59,155 nucleotides of DNA, from contig JAISVT010000011.1 in NCBI GenBank assembly GCA_031271405.1, forward strand, positions 1-59,155. The letters run 5' to 3'. The DNA comes from Candidatus Endomicrobium macrotermitis (GTDB lineage Bacteria > Elusimicrobiota > Endomicrobiia > Endomicrobiales > Endomicrobiaceae). The notes beneath the pieces were generated by a model. It made no database searches, was not told the origin of the DNA, and saw only the letters and a list, made by a program, of their open reading frames with translations. The position numbers and the translations under genes were made by a program. The stretch's first letter is position 1. The number at the start of each line of letters is the position of its first letter. This document shows positions 17,495 to 28,113 of the stretch, piece after piece.

Positions 17495-18538
17495 TTATTT
17501 AAAAAACCAAAATGTTCTTATGATATTTCTTGCAATTCTTATTACTTTGGGCATAAATACAATGTTATTTTTTACCCAGAAACGAAATAGTGCATATTTC
17601 ACTTTTAAAAATTTATCCGGCGAAGCGTTAACAACCGAATTCAAATTAAAATAATCTATACTGTCTTTAATGAGATTTAACATATTTCTTATCTCAAATA
17701 AGGAACATCTCGACAAAAGCCCTATATTCCACCTGTCATAATAACCGACAAGCGTATCGCATACGGCGGCATCAATTATATCTTCGTATTCTTTATCTTT
17801 AAAACCTCTGTCCTTAATATTCTTTTTCAATAGTGTAAAATCTTTTAGGCAAGAAGATACCATCCAAAATACTTTCTTCGAAAGAGAACCCTCTGTTTGC
17901 CTATAGTAATAACTTACCGACTCGTTTACAACTATTTTTTTTGCATACAGCAGCGTTAAAGCCGTAAACGTCATATCAAGCGTAAATAATCTGATGCCGT
18001 TTTCCATAATAACAGAACGCTTAATTAAGCGTCCCCAATGTACGACAATACATTTATAAAACAAAGAAAAAAACTTATATCTGTTTTCATCGTTTATTTC
18101 CACGGTTTCATCAGGATTAATATTCATACCTTTGGCAAGATTTACATTTTTTATATTAGAACCGCCATAGTACTCTTTTATCCCGCCAAACACCATGTCA
18201 TAATTATTCTTTAATGTTTCGGCATTTAAAACTTCAAAATAATTCAAATCCAAAAAATCGTCATGATCCATAAAAAACATATAGCCGCCGGAGCTTCGGT
18301 CAACGGCAAAATTGGTTGCCGCGCTCGCTCCGGAATTAGCCCGGTCAAAAACTTTTAATCTCGAATCTTTCGCGGCATATTCGTTTAATATTTCAAGCGT
18401 ATTATCGGTAGAACCGTCATTAACGCAGATAAGCTCGATATCTTTGAACGTCTGATTGAGCACGGACTCAACGCATTGCCTTATATGCTTGGATGAGTTA
18501 TAGCACGGCACTAAAACGCTTATTTTAGGATTCGGCAT
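17495..18538 (-). CDS. GT2-family glycosyltransferase
   Basis: 347 residues from the chosen ATG. The GT-A fold is clear at the N-terminus: SVLVPCYNSSKHIRQCVESV, CVNDGSTDNT and the DxD motif in FFMDHDDFLDLNYF (near residue 92). The C-terminal 150 residues are less conserved, with a basic, aromatic end that may touch the membrane. A TTG eight codons upstream extends the frame, but the ATG at 18538 has GGAG at good distance and is preferred. It is the last gene of a minus-strand run of four glycosyltransferases. It faces the plus-strand acyltransferase gene tail to tail. Confidence 0.9.
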   Translation of the reverse strand: MPNPKISVLVPCYNSSKHIRQCVESVLNQTFKDIELICVNDGSTDNTLEILNEYAAKDSRLKVFDRANSGASAATNFAVDRSSGGYMFFMDHDDFLDLNYFEVLNAETLKNNYDMVFGGIKEYYGGSNIKNVNLAKGMNINPDETVEINDENRYKFFSLFYKCIVVHWGRLIKRSVIMENGIRLFTLDMTFTALTLLYAKKIVVNESVSYYYRQTEGSLSKKVFWMVSSCLKDFTLLKKNIKDRGFKDKEYEDIIDAAVCDTLVGYYDRWNIGLLSRCSLFEIRNMLNLIKDSIDYFNLNSVVNASPDKFLKVKYALFRFWVKNNIVFMPKVIRIARNIIRTFWFFK

Positions 18539-18574
18539 AGACAGGATTCTCCGAAAAAACAAGTATGCTGTTAA

Positions 18575-19444
18575 TCATAAAAATGTTTGCCCGATTGTTC
18601 TGCTTTTATTTTTATTTCTGATTATATCGCGTAATTTCAACATCTGCGCAAGCCCTCCTCCGACACGGATGCTTGTAATAAGGTATTTTAAAATCTCGGA
18701 TATATTGGTTTTCTTTTCGGGGCGGCTTATATCGTATATTCTTTTCCTGATCAAATGGACTTTTTTTACATGATGCTCGCCTACATGAAAATTGTTTTCT
18801 CTGTCATGATACATAAGCGCTAAAGGCGACACCCCTATTTTCTTCTTATGATACCTTACCCTGTCGGTATAATTGTCATCTTCCGAGTAATGAAAAAACG
18901 ACGGAGAAAAACCGCCTATCTCATTTAAGCATTTTCTGCTGATAAGCCATGCGGCGGCGTTAATGCCTTTGGTTTCGTATAACTCCTTATATTCGTTTTT
19001 TGCAAAATCGAGCAATACGGGAGAACCGCTTTTATCTATATAACCCTTAAATCCTATGTCAAAATCGGTACCGCTTCCGTTATAATGCAAAGGGCTGACT
19101 ATATAATAGTCCTCATTTTTACTCTGCACTTCGGCAAGTTTGCGGATATCTTCACCCGAAATCCAGGCGTCCTGATTTAACAAAAACGCATAATCGAATC
19201 CATTGTCCAGAGCCATCCTGAGCCCGGCATTATTTGCCTTGCCGAACCCCAGGTTTTCTTTGCTTTCGATAATTTTAACGAACGGATATTTGTTTTTTAT
19301 ATGTTCGACCGTATTGTCCGTTGAATTATTATCAAATGCCAATACTTCAAACCCCTGCGGCAAGCCGCCAAACCCGCCGAAGCATTTATCGGCAAATTTC
19401 ATTCCGTTATATGTTACGATAATTATAAGTATTTTATGCTGCAT
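18575..19444 (-). CDS. GT2-family glycosyltransferase, rhamnosyltransferase-like
   Basis: 289 residues. The N-terminus LIIIVTYNGMKFADKCF, the AFDNNSTDNTVEHI motif, ENLGFGKANNAGL and LLNQDAWI (the DxD-like site near 93) match the WbbL/rhamnosyltransferase type. GGFSPSFFHYSEDDNYTDR carries the acidic acceptor-site motif. The enzyme adds a sugar, perhaps rhamnose, to a growing lipid-linked glycan on the cytoplasmic face. The sugar is inferred from family resemblance only. It sits between two other glycosyltransferase genes. Confidence 0.9.
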   Translation of the reverse strand: MQHKILIIIVTYNGMKFADKCFGGFGGLPQGFEVLAFDNNSTDNTVEHIKNKYPFVKIIESKENLGFGKANNAGLRMALDNGFDYAFLLNQDAWISGEDIRKLAEVQSKNEDYYIVSPLHYNGSGTDFDIGFKGYIDKSGSPVLLDFAKNEYKELYETKGINAAAWLISRKCLNEIGGFSPSFFHYSEDDNYTDRVRYHKKKIGVSPLALMYHDRENNFHVGEHHVKKVHLIRKRIYDISRPEKKTNISEILKYLITSIRVGGGLAQMLKLRDIIRNKNKSRTIGQTFL

Positions 19445-19480
19445 TTAAGCTTACCCCTGGCTGTTTAATTTAACGGCTTG

Positions 19481-20323
19481 TTATTTTTTATCCGGATATT
19501 TACCGGCATAATATTTTTTAAGTTTTCTGATTTTTGCCTGCTTTGCGAAATATTTATGCGGCTGGTGAACCAGAAAACCGTGTTTTCTGTATTTATCTTC
19601 AAAAAGAAGGTGCTTTATCATTTCCGACTGCATTTTTAATACTAAGGGCATCATACCGCTTATGATTTTTTTATTAAACTCGGACAAAGGGATAAAATTC
19701 GAAGAAAATTCTACGGAAGAGTTTCCGCAGTTTTGCCCTTCAAAACCTATATGCTGGACTAAACAGTTTTTTGGGACCATAAGCCTGACATTTTCGGAAA
19801 TAAGAAAATCGGAAAGTTTAAAATCCATTGACCTCGGACTTTCTTCCTGAGTCTTGATAAACTTATCCAGCAGAGCTTTCGATATGCAAATCCCGGCAAA
19901 ACCGACATCTTCTTTGTAAACAAACTCGCCGTCAAAATAAATATCCCTGTGCAGCTCGGAGTTATACAGCCCCAAGAATCCGTCTGTTTTTTCAAAATTA
20001 TTGAAGACATAATCGATTGTGTCGGGCCTGAGCAGCAGATCGGAATCGCAAATAAACAAAACGTCGTTTGCGGAATCTAAAAAATCAAGCATTATCCTGT
20101 AAACGTGCAAATCGGCGGATTTGAGATTTTTTTCTCTGTTGACTACTTTGGCGTTCGGGGAATTAAAAAGTTTTTCCAAATATTTCCCGTCAAACTCCGT
20201 ACTGCAGTCGTTAAATACGGTTATATCCGCTTTATCGATATTAGAACATTCATACAGCGATTTTGCGGTAATTTCCAAATAGTTTTTTCTGTTATAAACA
20301 GGTATCGCGACCGTCAGTTTCAT
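19481..20323 (-). CDS. GT2-like (GT-A fold) glycosyltransferase
   Basis: 280 residues. It opens with LTVAIPVYNRKNYLEITAKS and FNDCSTEFDG and has a DxD-type site in LFICDSDLLLRPD near residue 96. A later GFEGQNCGNSS segment follows the acceptor-binding half. The C-terminus is strongly basic (KQAKIRKLKKYYAGKYPDKK). Its ATG overlaps the stop of the preceding GT9 gene by four bases (ATGA), so translation is coupled. Substrate unknown; it belongs with the neighbouring surface-glycan enzymes. Confidence 0.88.
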   Translation of the reverse strand: MKLTVAIPVYNRKNYLEITAKSLYECSNIDKADITVFNDCSTEFDGKYLEKLFNSPNAKVVNREKNLKSADLHVYRIMLDFLDSANDVLFICDSDLLLRPDTIDYVFNNFEKTDGFLGLYNSELHRDIYFDGEFVYKEDVGFAGICISKALLDKFIKTQEESPRSMDFKLSDFLISENVRLMVPKNCLVQHIGFEGQNCGNSSVEFSSNFIPLSEFNKKIISGMMPLVLKMQSEMIKHLLFEDKYRKHGFLVHQPHKYFAKQAKIRKLKKYYAGKYPDKK

Positions 20324-21387
20324 TTTAACATCCCGGTTAATTTCTCGATTATCAAATCGTTATTTATATTGTTTATATCGTTTGCCGCCGCCCCGTTTTT
20401 AGTATCGACCGAAATTTGAACGGCTTTATCATAATTCGGCGCCCAAACTTTATTAAGTTTTTCGCAATCTCCCGAATCGTCCATATACAAAGCTATCATT
20501 TTTTTGTCAAAAGCGGCGGATATATGCACTATAGAAGTATCCGGCGTTATGACAAAATCGGAATATTTTATCAATGCCGCCGCATAAAGGATGCTTTTAC
20601 TCTCGGGAATGTAAACGCGTTCGGAAAGCCGGATATTCCGTTTAATGTCAGGAGCCGCATTTAATATGACCTGCGCTTCTTTATCCGAAAGTATTTTATC
20701 TATTAAACCGTTTGTTTTTTCAAGAGAAAAATTTTTACGTTTTTTTGCGGCATAAGTGTTTAAAAATACCAGCTTTTTTCCGGCAAACTTTTCCCTTATT
20801 TCCATACCGTATTTTTCTTCGTCTCCGCTTAAAAAAACATCGTATTTCAAAGAAGGATTCGCAATACCGAGAAAATTAAGCGCGTCGGAGTATATTTTAG
20901 TTATGTGAATATTTTTATAATTGGAATTCAGCGAAAAATCATAAATATTATAATTTTCCTTATTAAAACCTATAAGAAATTCCGGATTGATTTTCCTTAA
21001 CATATATAAATGCAAAGGCCTGGGCCTGAAAGGAAAGAAATCAACAAAAACGTCTATTTTCTTTGAATTTAAATAATTATAAACGCGCAAATCCTTAAAA
21101 AACTTTCCGGTTTTTACCGCTGTTTCGTCAACATAAGGATTATGTTTGATTATCTCCCGGTTATTCTTTCCGCATAAAACGTAAATCTTTTTATCGGGAT
21201 ATTTTTTTTTCATTTCCCTAAACAGCAAAGTAGAAACGACCATATCGCCGATTTTGTCGTCATCCCTTAAAAACAAAACGGATTTTGCGTTTTCAAAATC
21301 CGGTTTTTTATTTGATTTCTCTCTTTTATCAAATAAAAATTTCGCAAGGCTCTTTCTGAAAGATTTCACGGCATTCTTTATTTTCAT
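20320..21387 (-). CDS. GT9-family (heptosyltransferase-like) glycosyltransferase
   Basis: 355 residues from the ATG at 21387. A TTG eleven codons upstream lies inside a dispersed intergenic repeat and is less likely. Family landmarks: SVLFLRDDDKIGDMVVST (the N-terminal GT-B nucleotide-fold entry, with Asp in the usual position), KKRKNFSLEKTNGLI mid-protein, and the C-terminal sugar-nucleotide signature VITPDTSIVHISAAFDKKMIALY. GT9 enzymes add heptose or related sugars to the lipopolysaccharide inner core, so this supports an outer membrane. The donor is unproven. Confidence 0.88.
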   Translation of the reverse strand: MKIKNAVKSFRKSLAKFLFDKREKSNKKPDFENAKSVLFLRDDDKIGDMVVSTLLFREMKKKYPDKKIYVLCGKNNREIIKHNPYVDETAVKTGKFFKDLRVYNYLNSKKIDVFVDFFPFRPRPLHLYMLRKINPEFLIGFNKENYNIYDFSLNSNYKNIHITKIYSDALNFLGIANPSLKYDVFLSGDEEKYGMEIREKFAGKKLVFLNTYAAKKRKNFSLEKTNGLIDKILSDKEAQVILNAAPDIKRNIRLSERVYIPESKSILYAAALIKYSDFVITPDTSIVHISAAFDKKMIALYMDDSGDCEKLNKVWAPNYDKAVQISVDTKNGAAANDINNINNDLIIEKLTGMLK

Positions 21388-21402
21388 ACGCAAAATAAGT
21401 CG

Positions 21403-21425
21403 TTCGCTCCTAATTCCCAACTGCA
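21403..21425 (-). repeat. Copy of the GCAGTTAGGAATTRGGAG dispersed repeat
   Basis: Minus strand reads GCAGTTGGGAATTAGGAGCG, four bases after the ahcY stop. It matches copies at about 22785-22800, 34811-34845 and 38721-38752. A relaxed copy in opposite orientation is at 38671-38683. Confidence 0.75.
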
Positions 21426-21428
21426 GTT

Positions 21429-22700
<1,272 letters not shown>

Positions 22701-22730
22701 TTATTGCCGTCATCATATTCAATCGCCGCC

Positions 22731-22769
22731 CTGCGTGGACAATAGTCCCCCGCAGAATCTATAAATTAA
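22731..22769 (+). repeat. Fragment of a second dispersed intergenic repeat
   Basis: CTGCGTGGACAATAGTCC followed by GCAGAATCTATAAATTA lies between metK and ahcY. A close, reverse-oriented match is at about 53440-53478 before nnrD. The two differ by a few substitutions and one base in length. Confidence 0.7.
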
Positions 22770-22785
22770 TAACTGTCAAAAACCG

Positions 22786-23955
22786 TCAATTCCTAACTGC
22801 CTTTTTCAGTTCTTCAACTTTATTCAGCTCTTCCCACACAAAGGCTTTGCCTTTTCTCCCGAAATGCCCGTAAGCCGCGGTCTGAGCAAAAACCGGCCTG
22901 CGAAGCTGTAAATATTCGGTAATTCCCTTCGGCGTTAAAGGAAATATTTTTCTTACCGCCGGCTCCAATTCCATTCCTGAAACTTTTCCGCTGTGATGAG
23001 TGTCTATCATCACGGAAACAGGCTCCGCGACGCCTATCGCGTAAGCAAGCTGCACTGTGCATTTTTCGGCAAATCCCGCGGCAACTATATTTTTGGCAAT
23101 ATGCCTTGCCATATAGCATGCGCTTCTGTCAACTTTTGTGGAATCTTTCCCGGAAAATGCCCCGCCGCCGTGAGCGGCCATTCCGCCGTATGTATCTACT
23201 ATGATTTTTCTGCCGGTAAGACCGGTATCGCCCTGAGGCCCGCCGACTACGAATTTTCCGGTGGGATTTATATAAATCTTGGTATTTTTATCTGTAAGTT
23301 TTCCCAAAACCGGATCGATAATTTTTTCGCGGATCTCTTTTTTGGATTTTTCCGTTATGTGTTTTCCGGTTTTATCCAAAATTTCTTCCGTATGCTGCGT
23401 TGAAAGAACTACGGCGTCTATTCTTTTAGGCTTCCAATCGGCATATTCAACGGTAACCTGCGTTTTGCCGTCAGGACCCAAATAAGGAAGAACGCCTTTT
23501 TTTCTGACTTCGGTAAGTTTCATGGCAAGTTTATGCGCAAGCATTATCGGCAAAGGCATAAGTTCGGGAGTTTCTTTGCAGGCAAAACCTATCATAAGCC
23601 CCTGATCGCCCGCTCCGCCCGTATCCACGCCTTGCGCAATATCCGGCGACTGGGAATTTATAACGTTTACAACCGCGCAGTCTTTATAATTAAACCCGAA
23701 TTCGGGCTTATCATAACCTATGTTTTTGACAGCGTCTCTGACTACCTGCTGAATGTTTACGTAAGTGCTTGTGGTAATTTCCCCGCCGACTATTATCATT
23801 CCCGGTGAAACAAACGTCTCGCAGGCGACTCTGGCTTTACTGTCTTTAGCCAAAATAGCGTCAAGAATGGAATCCGAAACTATATCGCAGACTTTATCGG
23901 GATGACCTTCGGTAACCGATTCGGAAGTAAAAAAATAACCTTTCTTATTTTCCAT
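22786..23955 (-). CDS. metK: S-adenosylmethionine synthase
   Basis: 389 residues, normal length. It makes SAM from methionine and ATP. Landmarks: [12 protein letters not shown] near residue 14, [16 protein letters not shown] near 113 and the [19 protein letters not shown] stretch near 262. The last codons (AVRN and stop) come from the dispersed GCAGTTAGGAATT repeat, so the true end of the ancestral gene may have been replaced. An AGGAGA site lies before the ATG. It pairs with ahcY downstream. Confidence 0.97.
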   Translation of the reverse strand: MENKKGYFFTSESVTEGHPDKVCDIVSDSILDAILAKDSKARVACETFVSPGMIIVGGEITTSTYVNIQQVVRDAVKNIGYDKPEFGFNYKDCAVVNVINSQSPDIAQGVDTGGAGDQGLMIGFACKETPELMPLPIMLAHKLAMKLTEVRKKGVLPYLGPDGKTQVTVEYADWKPKRIDAVVLSTQHTEEILDKTGKHITEKSKKEIREKIIDPVLGKLTDKNTKIYINPTGKFVVGGPQGDTGLTGRKIIVDTYGGMAAHGGGAFSGKDSTKVDRSACYMARHIAKNIVAAGFAEKCTVQLAYAIGVAEPVSVMIDTHHSGKVSGMELEPAVRKIFPLTPKGITEYLQLRRPVFAQTAAYGHFGRKGKAFVWEELNKVEELKKAVRN

Positions 23956-23980
23956 CGCAACTATCTCCTTTGCATCTCTT

Positions 23981-24973
23981 TTATCCCATTATTATGGAAT
24001 CGAAAAGAACAATTCCGTCCGGTATAACGCCGGAATATCCCACCACGGTATTTGAAATTCTGGAATTTTTTCCTATTTTCGAGCCGTCCCACACAACGGC
24101 TTTTTCCAAAACGGCATTATCGCCGATCTCGCAGTTTTCGGATATAACCGAATAAGGGTCTATTATAACATTTTTCCCTATTTTTACATTCCTGCCTATA
24201 AAACACGGCCCTTTTATTTTTACGCCTGCTCCGAAACGTTTTGTATCGGAAAACAGCGGTATGTCTATTTTAAGTTTGCCGCCCAAAGCGTCAAAAACGC
24301 CTTTTTTGTACTCAAAAATGTTTCCGATGTCGGTCCAGTATTCTTTCATAACGTAGCCGTATATTTTTTTCTTTTTCAAAAGATTCGGAAACACGTCGGT
24401 CCCGAAATCAAAAAATTTGCCGGAAGGGATATATTTGAAGATTTCAGGCTCGAAAATATATATTCCGGTGTTTACGGTATCGGCGTAAACGTCTTTCCAT
24501 TTCGGCTTTTCTACAAAAGATTTTATTTTTCCGTTCTTGCCGGTTAAAGTTATTCCGTACTCAAACCGCGCGTCTACTTCTTTTAAAACTATCGTGGCAA
24601 CGGATTTGTTTTTTTTATGAAACTCAAGGGCTTTTTTCAAATTTATATCCGTAAGCCCGTCGCCGGACATAACGACGAAAGTCTTGTCAAAAAATTTCTC
24701 CTGCCTTTTTATTGCGCCGGCCGTGCCGAGAAGTTTTTCTTCGACGGAATATTTTATGTTGATACCCGGATTGTTATCTCTAAAATAATTGACAATCGCG
24801 CCCGGGCAATAATACAGATTTACGCATACGTCTTTAAACCCGTATTTTTTTAAATTCTCAAACGTATAATGCAGGGCGGGCTTTCCGGCAACCGGAATCA
24901 TCGGTTTAGGCATATCGTAGGTCAGCGGCCTGAGGCGCGTACCCGCGCCGGCAGCCAAAACAAAAGCTTTCAT
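23981..24973 (-). CDS. Sugar-phosphate nucleotidyltransferase with C-terminal beta-helix
   Basis: 330 residues. The nucleotidyltransferase domain (1 to about 230) begins with [16 protein letters not shown] and [15 protein letters not shown], with [10 protein letters not shown] near residue 100 and [16 protein letters not shown] near 168. A left-handed beta-helix of hexapeptide repeats follows (about 245-330). This layout fits mannose-1-phosphate guanylyltransferase-like or glucose-1-phosphate nucleotidyltransferases; which sugar cannot be decided. It overlaps the upstream epimerase gene by four bases (ATGA), so the two probably serve one nucleotide-sugar route. Confidence 0.9.
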   Translation of the reverse strand: MKAFVLAAGAGTRLRPLTYDMPKPMIPVAGKPALHYTFENLKKYGFKDVCVNLYYCPGAIVNYFRDNNPGINIKYSVEEKLLGTAGAIKRQEKFFDKTFVVMSGDGLTDINLKKALEFHKKNKSVATIVLKEVDARFEYGITLTGKNGKIKSFVEKPKWKDVYADTVNTGIYIFEPEIFKYIPSGKFFDFGTDVFPNLLKKKKIYGYVMKEYWTDIGNIFEYKKGVFDALGGKLKIDIPLFSDTKRFGAGVKIKGPCFIGRNVKIGKNVIIDPYSVISENCEIGDNAVLEKAVVWDGSKIGKNSRISNTVVGYSGVIPDGIVLFDSIIMG

Positions 24974-25893
24974 TGCGATTCCTTAAAATAATCCAAAGTC
25001 TTCTTTATGCCTTCTTCAACGCTTACTTTCGGCCGCCAATTCAAAAGTTTTCCGGCTTTTTTCGCGTTTAGAAAACTTTTAAACAGTTCTCCTGCTCTTT
25101 TTGGTTTATATACGGCTTTTTTATCCGTTTTTGACAAACGCGACATAATTTTTACTATATCGTTTAACGCAACGGCTTTGTTTGTGCCTATGTTTAATAT
25201 TTGATTATCGGCTTTTTTCAGAGCCGCCATATTTGCGTTTACGACATCGGAGACATAAACGTAATCTCTCATCTGTTTTCCGTCTCCAAAAACCGTTACG
25301 GCTTCGTTGTTTAACATTTTCAAGGCAAATATCGCTATAACGCCGGCTTCGCCTTTAGGATCCTGCCTCAATCCGTAAACGTTGGCGTATCTGAATATGG
25401 TGTATTTTAAACCGTAAATTTCAGAGTAAAATTTTATGTAATTTTCTACGGAATGTTTGGCTATGCCGTACGGCGACAAGGGGTTCGCAAACGCCTTTTC
25501 GTCCGGAGCTTTGCTTCCGCATTCGCCGTAAATAGTGCCGCCGGAAGAAGCGAACAAAATCTTTTTGACTTTATTTTCAACGCACGCGCTTAATATGTTG
25601 ATGGAACCTAAAATATTTATATTCGCATCGTATTTAGGTTCCGCCACCGATTTCCTGACGTCAATCTGCGCGGCGCAGTGGATTACGGCATCCGGCTTTT
25701 CTTTCTTAAATATTGCCTTTATTTTTGCTTCGTCAATTATGTCGGCTTTGTAAAATTTGGCTTTTTTGTTCAGGTTTTCTTTTTTGCCGGAAGATAAATT
25801 GTCTATCACAACTGCCTTGTGCCCGTTTTCAATCAAAGCGTCGGAAATATTAGAACCTATAAACCCCGCTCCGCCGGTAACTAAAACTTTCAT
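24970..25893 (-). CDS. NAD-dependent nucleotide-sugar epimerase (UDP-glucose 4-epimerase-like)
   Basis: 307 residues of the extended short-chain dehydrogenase type. It has the Rossmann motif TGGAGFIGSN at residue 7, the catalytic triad region (ASSGGTIYGE near 117 and YGIAKHSVENY near 142), and RYANVYGLRQDPKGEAGV. The size and motifs fit GalE-type UDP-sugar 4-epimerases. The exact substrate is inference. It is first in a two-gene unit with the nucleotidyltransferase downstream and has GGGAGA before the ATG. Confidence 0.9.
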   Translation of the reverse strand: MKVLVTGGAGFIGSNISDALIENGHKAVVIDNLSSGKKENLNKKAKFYKADIIDEAKIKAIFKKEKPDAVIHCAAQIDVRKSVAEPKYDANINILGSINILSACVENKVKKILFASSGGTIYGECGSKAPDEKAFANPLSPYGIAKHSVENYIKFYSEIYGLKYTIFRYANVYGLRQDPKGEAGVIAIFALKMLNNEAVTVFGDGKQMRDYVYVSDVVNANMAALKKADNQILNIGTNKAVALNDIVKIMSRLSKTDKKAVYKPKRAGELFKSFLNAKKAGKLLNWRPKVSVEEGIKKTLDYFKESQ

Positions 25894-26192
25894 TTTTTAT
25901 TCTCCCGGAATATTTAAGGCACACCCGCAGCGTACGCCCGTATAAAACGCTTTAAAAATATCAGTACCTAATATAGTAAAATCAAGTCCTTTAAAGTAGT
26001 AAAAAAGAACGCAGCCACTACAACTTACGTCAACAGCAAAACATAAAGTTTAGCGTTATAAGGCGTTTTAAATAGTTTGTTTTAAAAACATCATCATATA
26101 TGCAGCGAATTATTTTGATTAAACGCCGGAATGTGTAATTTTATAATATTTGGATTAATTTTAAAAACAACAGTACAACAAAATACTTATAG
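25894..26192. other. AT-rich intergenic region between the epimerase and the restriction-modification cassette
   Basis: 299 bases without a plausible gene. On the minus strand a weak promoter-like pair (TTGATT and GATATT, 17 apart, near 25960-25990) could serve the epimerase gene. No convincing terminator follows the methyltransferase gene. The base composition resembles the adjacent restriction-modification genes, so this is probably the left edge of the acquired segment. Confidence 0.5.
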
Positions 26193-27197
26193 TTATTTGA
26201 CTTTGCATACGAAAATAAATTCTTTATGTCCATCAAAAAAAGTTTTACCTGAATTAAAAAATTTATACTCACTATCGTAAATTTTCAATGTTCCAAATTT
26301 ATATAATAGTTCTTTAATCTCATTAAATTTAATCTTATTATTAGAAGCCTCACTATTTGCTTTGTAAGTATTATTATATGAAAGCACAATGTATTTTGTT
26401 TTAAGTTTTGATACTAAATCCGTTAAAGAATTCAATGCTTTTGACTTTGAATAATTACTTTTTTTCTCATTTCTTGGCATTTTCAGGGTCTTTCCTGAAA
26501 CAGGTAATTTTTTCCATTCCGCTATGTTTTCTAATATATGATAAAAATTTATATATTGTCTTGCATTATAAGGCGGATCTATATATGTTAAATCAACATT
26601 TACCTTACCAGCAATAACATTAGCATCATTACAAGTGATTATAGGTGGATAATTATATTGTTTAATTTCGAGAGGGAGAAGTTCTATTTTTGTGTTTATT
26701 GGAACAGAAGACAAAAATGCCTCATAATGCCCAACAGTGTTTGCGACTTTATCCGCGGAATACAATAAAGAACTGAGAAGTATACAATATTCTCGTTGTG
26801 TTAAACTTTCTTTAATAGTCTCTAAATGTTCCCGGACAGAACCTATAAATTTAGCGTTAGAATGTGAGAAATATGTATCGGAAAAAATATCTGAAAAATA
26901 ATTATCTCTAATAAAATCCGTTGATTTATTATAATAATCTAACCATTTGGAAATTTTTTTAGGACTATATTCTTTATCGGAAAGCCAAGCATTATAAAAG
27001 ACATAATTTGAAAACAAATTATCATTGATACAGACTTTCTTATTTTGAGCTAAAAAATGCTCTGAAACTACCCCTGTCCCTGCAAATAAATCGGCACAAG
27101 TATTAAAATCTATACCTTCGCTATCTAATACTTTATCAATAAATGGCAATAATTTTAATTTATTCCCTATATATCTACGGTTTTGTATTTTATACAT
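26193..27197 (-). CDS. D12-class DNA adenine N6-methyltransferase (distal in cassette)
   Basis: 334 residues. The start RRYIGNKLKLLPFID and the SAM-binding LFAGTGVVSEHF (near residue 42) match D12-class adenine methyltransferases; the catalytic motif is TYIDPPYNARQY (near 208). It lacks obvious similarity to the second methyltransferase beyond the shared fold. It overlaps that gene by eight bases and is the last gene of the cassette. It most likely protects one strand or one half of an asymmetric restriction site, with the recognition sequence unknown. Confidence 0.92.
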   Translation of the reverse strand: MYKIQNRRYIGNKLKLLPFIDKVLDSEGIDFNTCADLFAGTGVVSEHFLAQNKKVCINDNLFSNYVFYNAWLSDKEYSPKKISKWLDYYNKSTDFIRDNYFSDIFSDTYFSHSNAKFIGSVREHLETIKESLTQREYCILLSSLLYSADKVANTVGHYEAFLSSVPINTKIELLPLEIKQYNYPPIITCNDANVIAGKVNVDLTYIDPPYNARQYINFYHILENIAEWKKLPVSGKTLKMPRNEKKSNYSKSKALNSLTDLVSKLKTKYIVLSYNNTYKANSEASNNKIKFNEIKELLYKFGTLKIYDSEYKFFNSGKTFFDGHKEFIFVCKVK

Positions 27198-28113
27198 TAT
27201 AATTCGTTATCAATACTTCCTCTTCTGGAGTTATTCTATCCTTTTTATTATAACTTGAAGAACGATAATGATAGTTTATGTAATGTGTATTGAATCTATT
27301 TTTTTTAATCCAAGAAGATAAAATTGTATTTTCTTTATCTCCTTTTCTTAATACATTTGACAACGCAAATCTTATGCCTCTATCATCTAAATATGATAAT
27401 ACAGAAAGCAATTCTATTTCTTTTATTTCATTCCATTTTGAACCGCTTTCATTATAAACTGCATTTGTGATTAAATACGGCGGGTCTACATAAACAAAAT
27501 CATCTTTATGCAGATCAAGATCTTTAAGGATCTTAAAATCGTTCTGAACAAAATCAATGTCTTTTTTACCAACCCCATGCTTAAACGAAGTCAATTTTTT
27601 ACGAATACTCTCGTTAAAATCTGTTTTTCCGACAGGCATATTGAACTTCCCTTCAGAATTAAAACGTAAATCATTATTAAAGCAAAACACCAAAAGAGTA
27701 AACAAACAAATAGCATTATCTCTTTTAGTATTAAGAGATTTGCTGTTATAAAAACTGCGTAATTTCGAATAACCTTCGGCATTAAATTCCTTTAAGCCGT
27801 TATTGCCCTGTATATATTTTCTATATATTTCATAGCCGTTTTTAAAAGAGTCAGACAATTTAAACTCTTTTATAAACTCTTCTACTTTATCAACAATTCT
27901 TTTTTCAGAAAGGAAACGGAGAGTTTGCAATAATTCTACAACTTTTTTATTGTTATCAAAACAAACAACATATTTGGCATTAGCATTCAATCCGACACTT
28001 GCACCACCGCAACACATATCTACAAACTTATCTATCCTTTGGGGAAATAATGAAAATAATTGACTCAAAAGCCTTGACTTGTTTCCAGTGTAGTTTAATG
28101 GGGATTTTATCAT
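27190..28113 (-). CDS. D12-class (Dam-like) DNA adenine N6-methyltransferase
   Basis: 307 residues, close to the Dam size. It opens with LNYTGNKSRLLSQLFSLFP, the usual start of Dam-like enzymes. The SAM-binding site is FVDMCCGGASVGLN (near 31), and the catalytic motif FVYVDPPYLITN (near 210). The family methylates adenine N6. The ATG overlaps the stop of the preceding HNH gene by four bases (ATGA). It belongs to the same cassette as the other two genes, with a much lower GC content than the neighbours. Confidence 0.93.
   Translation of the reverse strand: MIKSPLNYTGNKSRLLSQLFSLFPQRIDKFVDMCCGGASVGLNANAKYVVCFDNNKKVVELLQTLRFLSEKRIVDKVEEFIKEFKLSDSFKNGYEIYRKYIQGNNGLKEFNAEGYSKLRSFYNSKSLNTKRDNAICLFTLLVFCFNNDLRFNSEGKFNMPVGKTDFNESIRKKLTSFKHGVGKKDIDFVQNDFKILKDLDLHKDDFVYVDPPYLITNAVYNESGSKWNEIKEIELLSVLSYLDDRGIRFALSNVLRKGDKENTILSSWIKKNRFNTHYINYHYRSSSYNKKDRITPEEEVLITNYNV

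Noticed and set aside
26193-28113. Methyltransferases as orphan Dam-type regulators
   Set aside because: They overlap an HNH gene in one operon, so a restriction-modification role is more likely.
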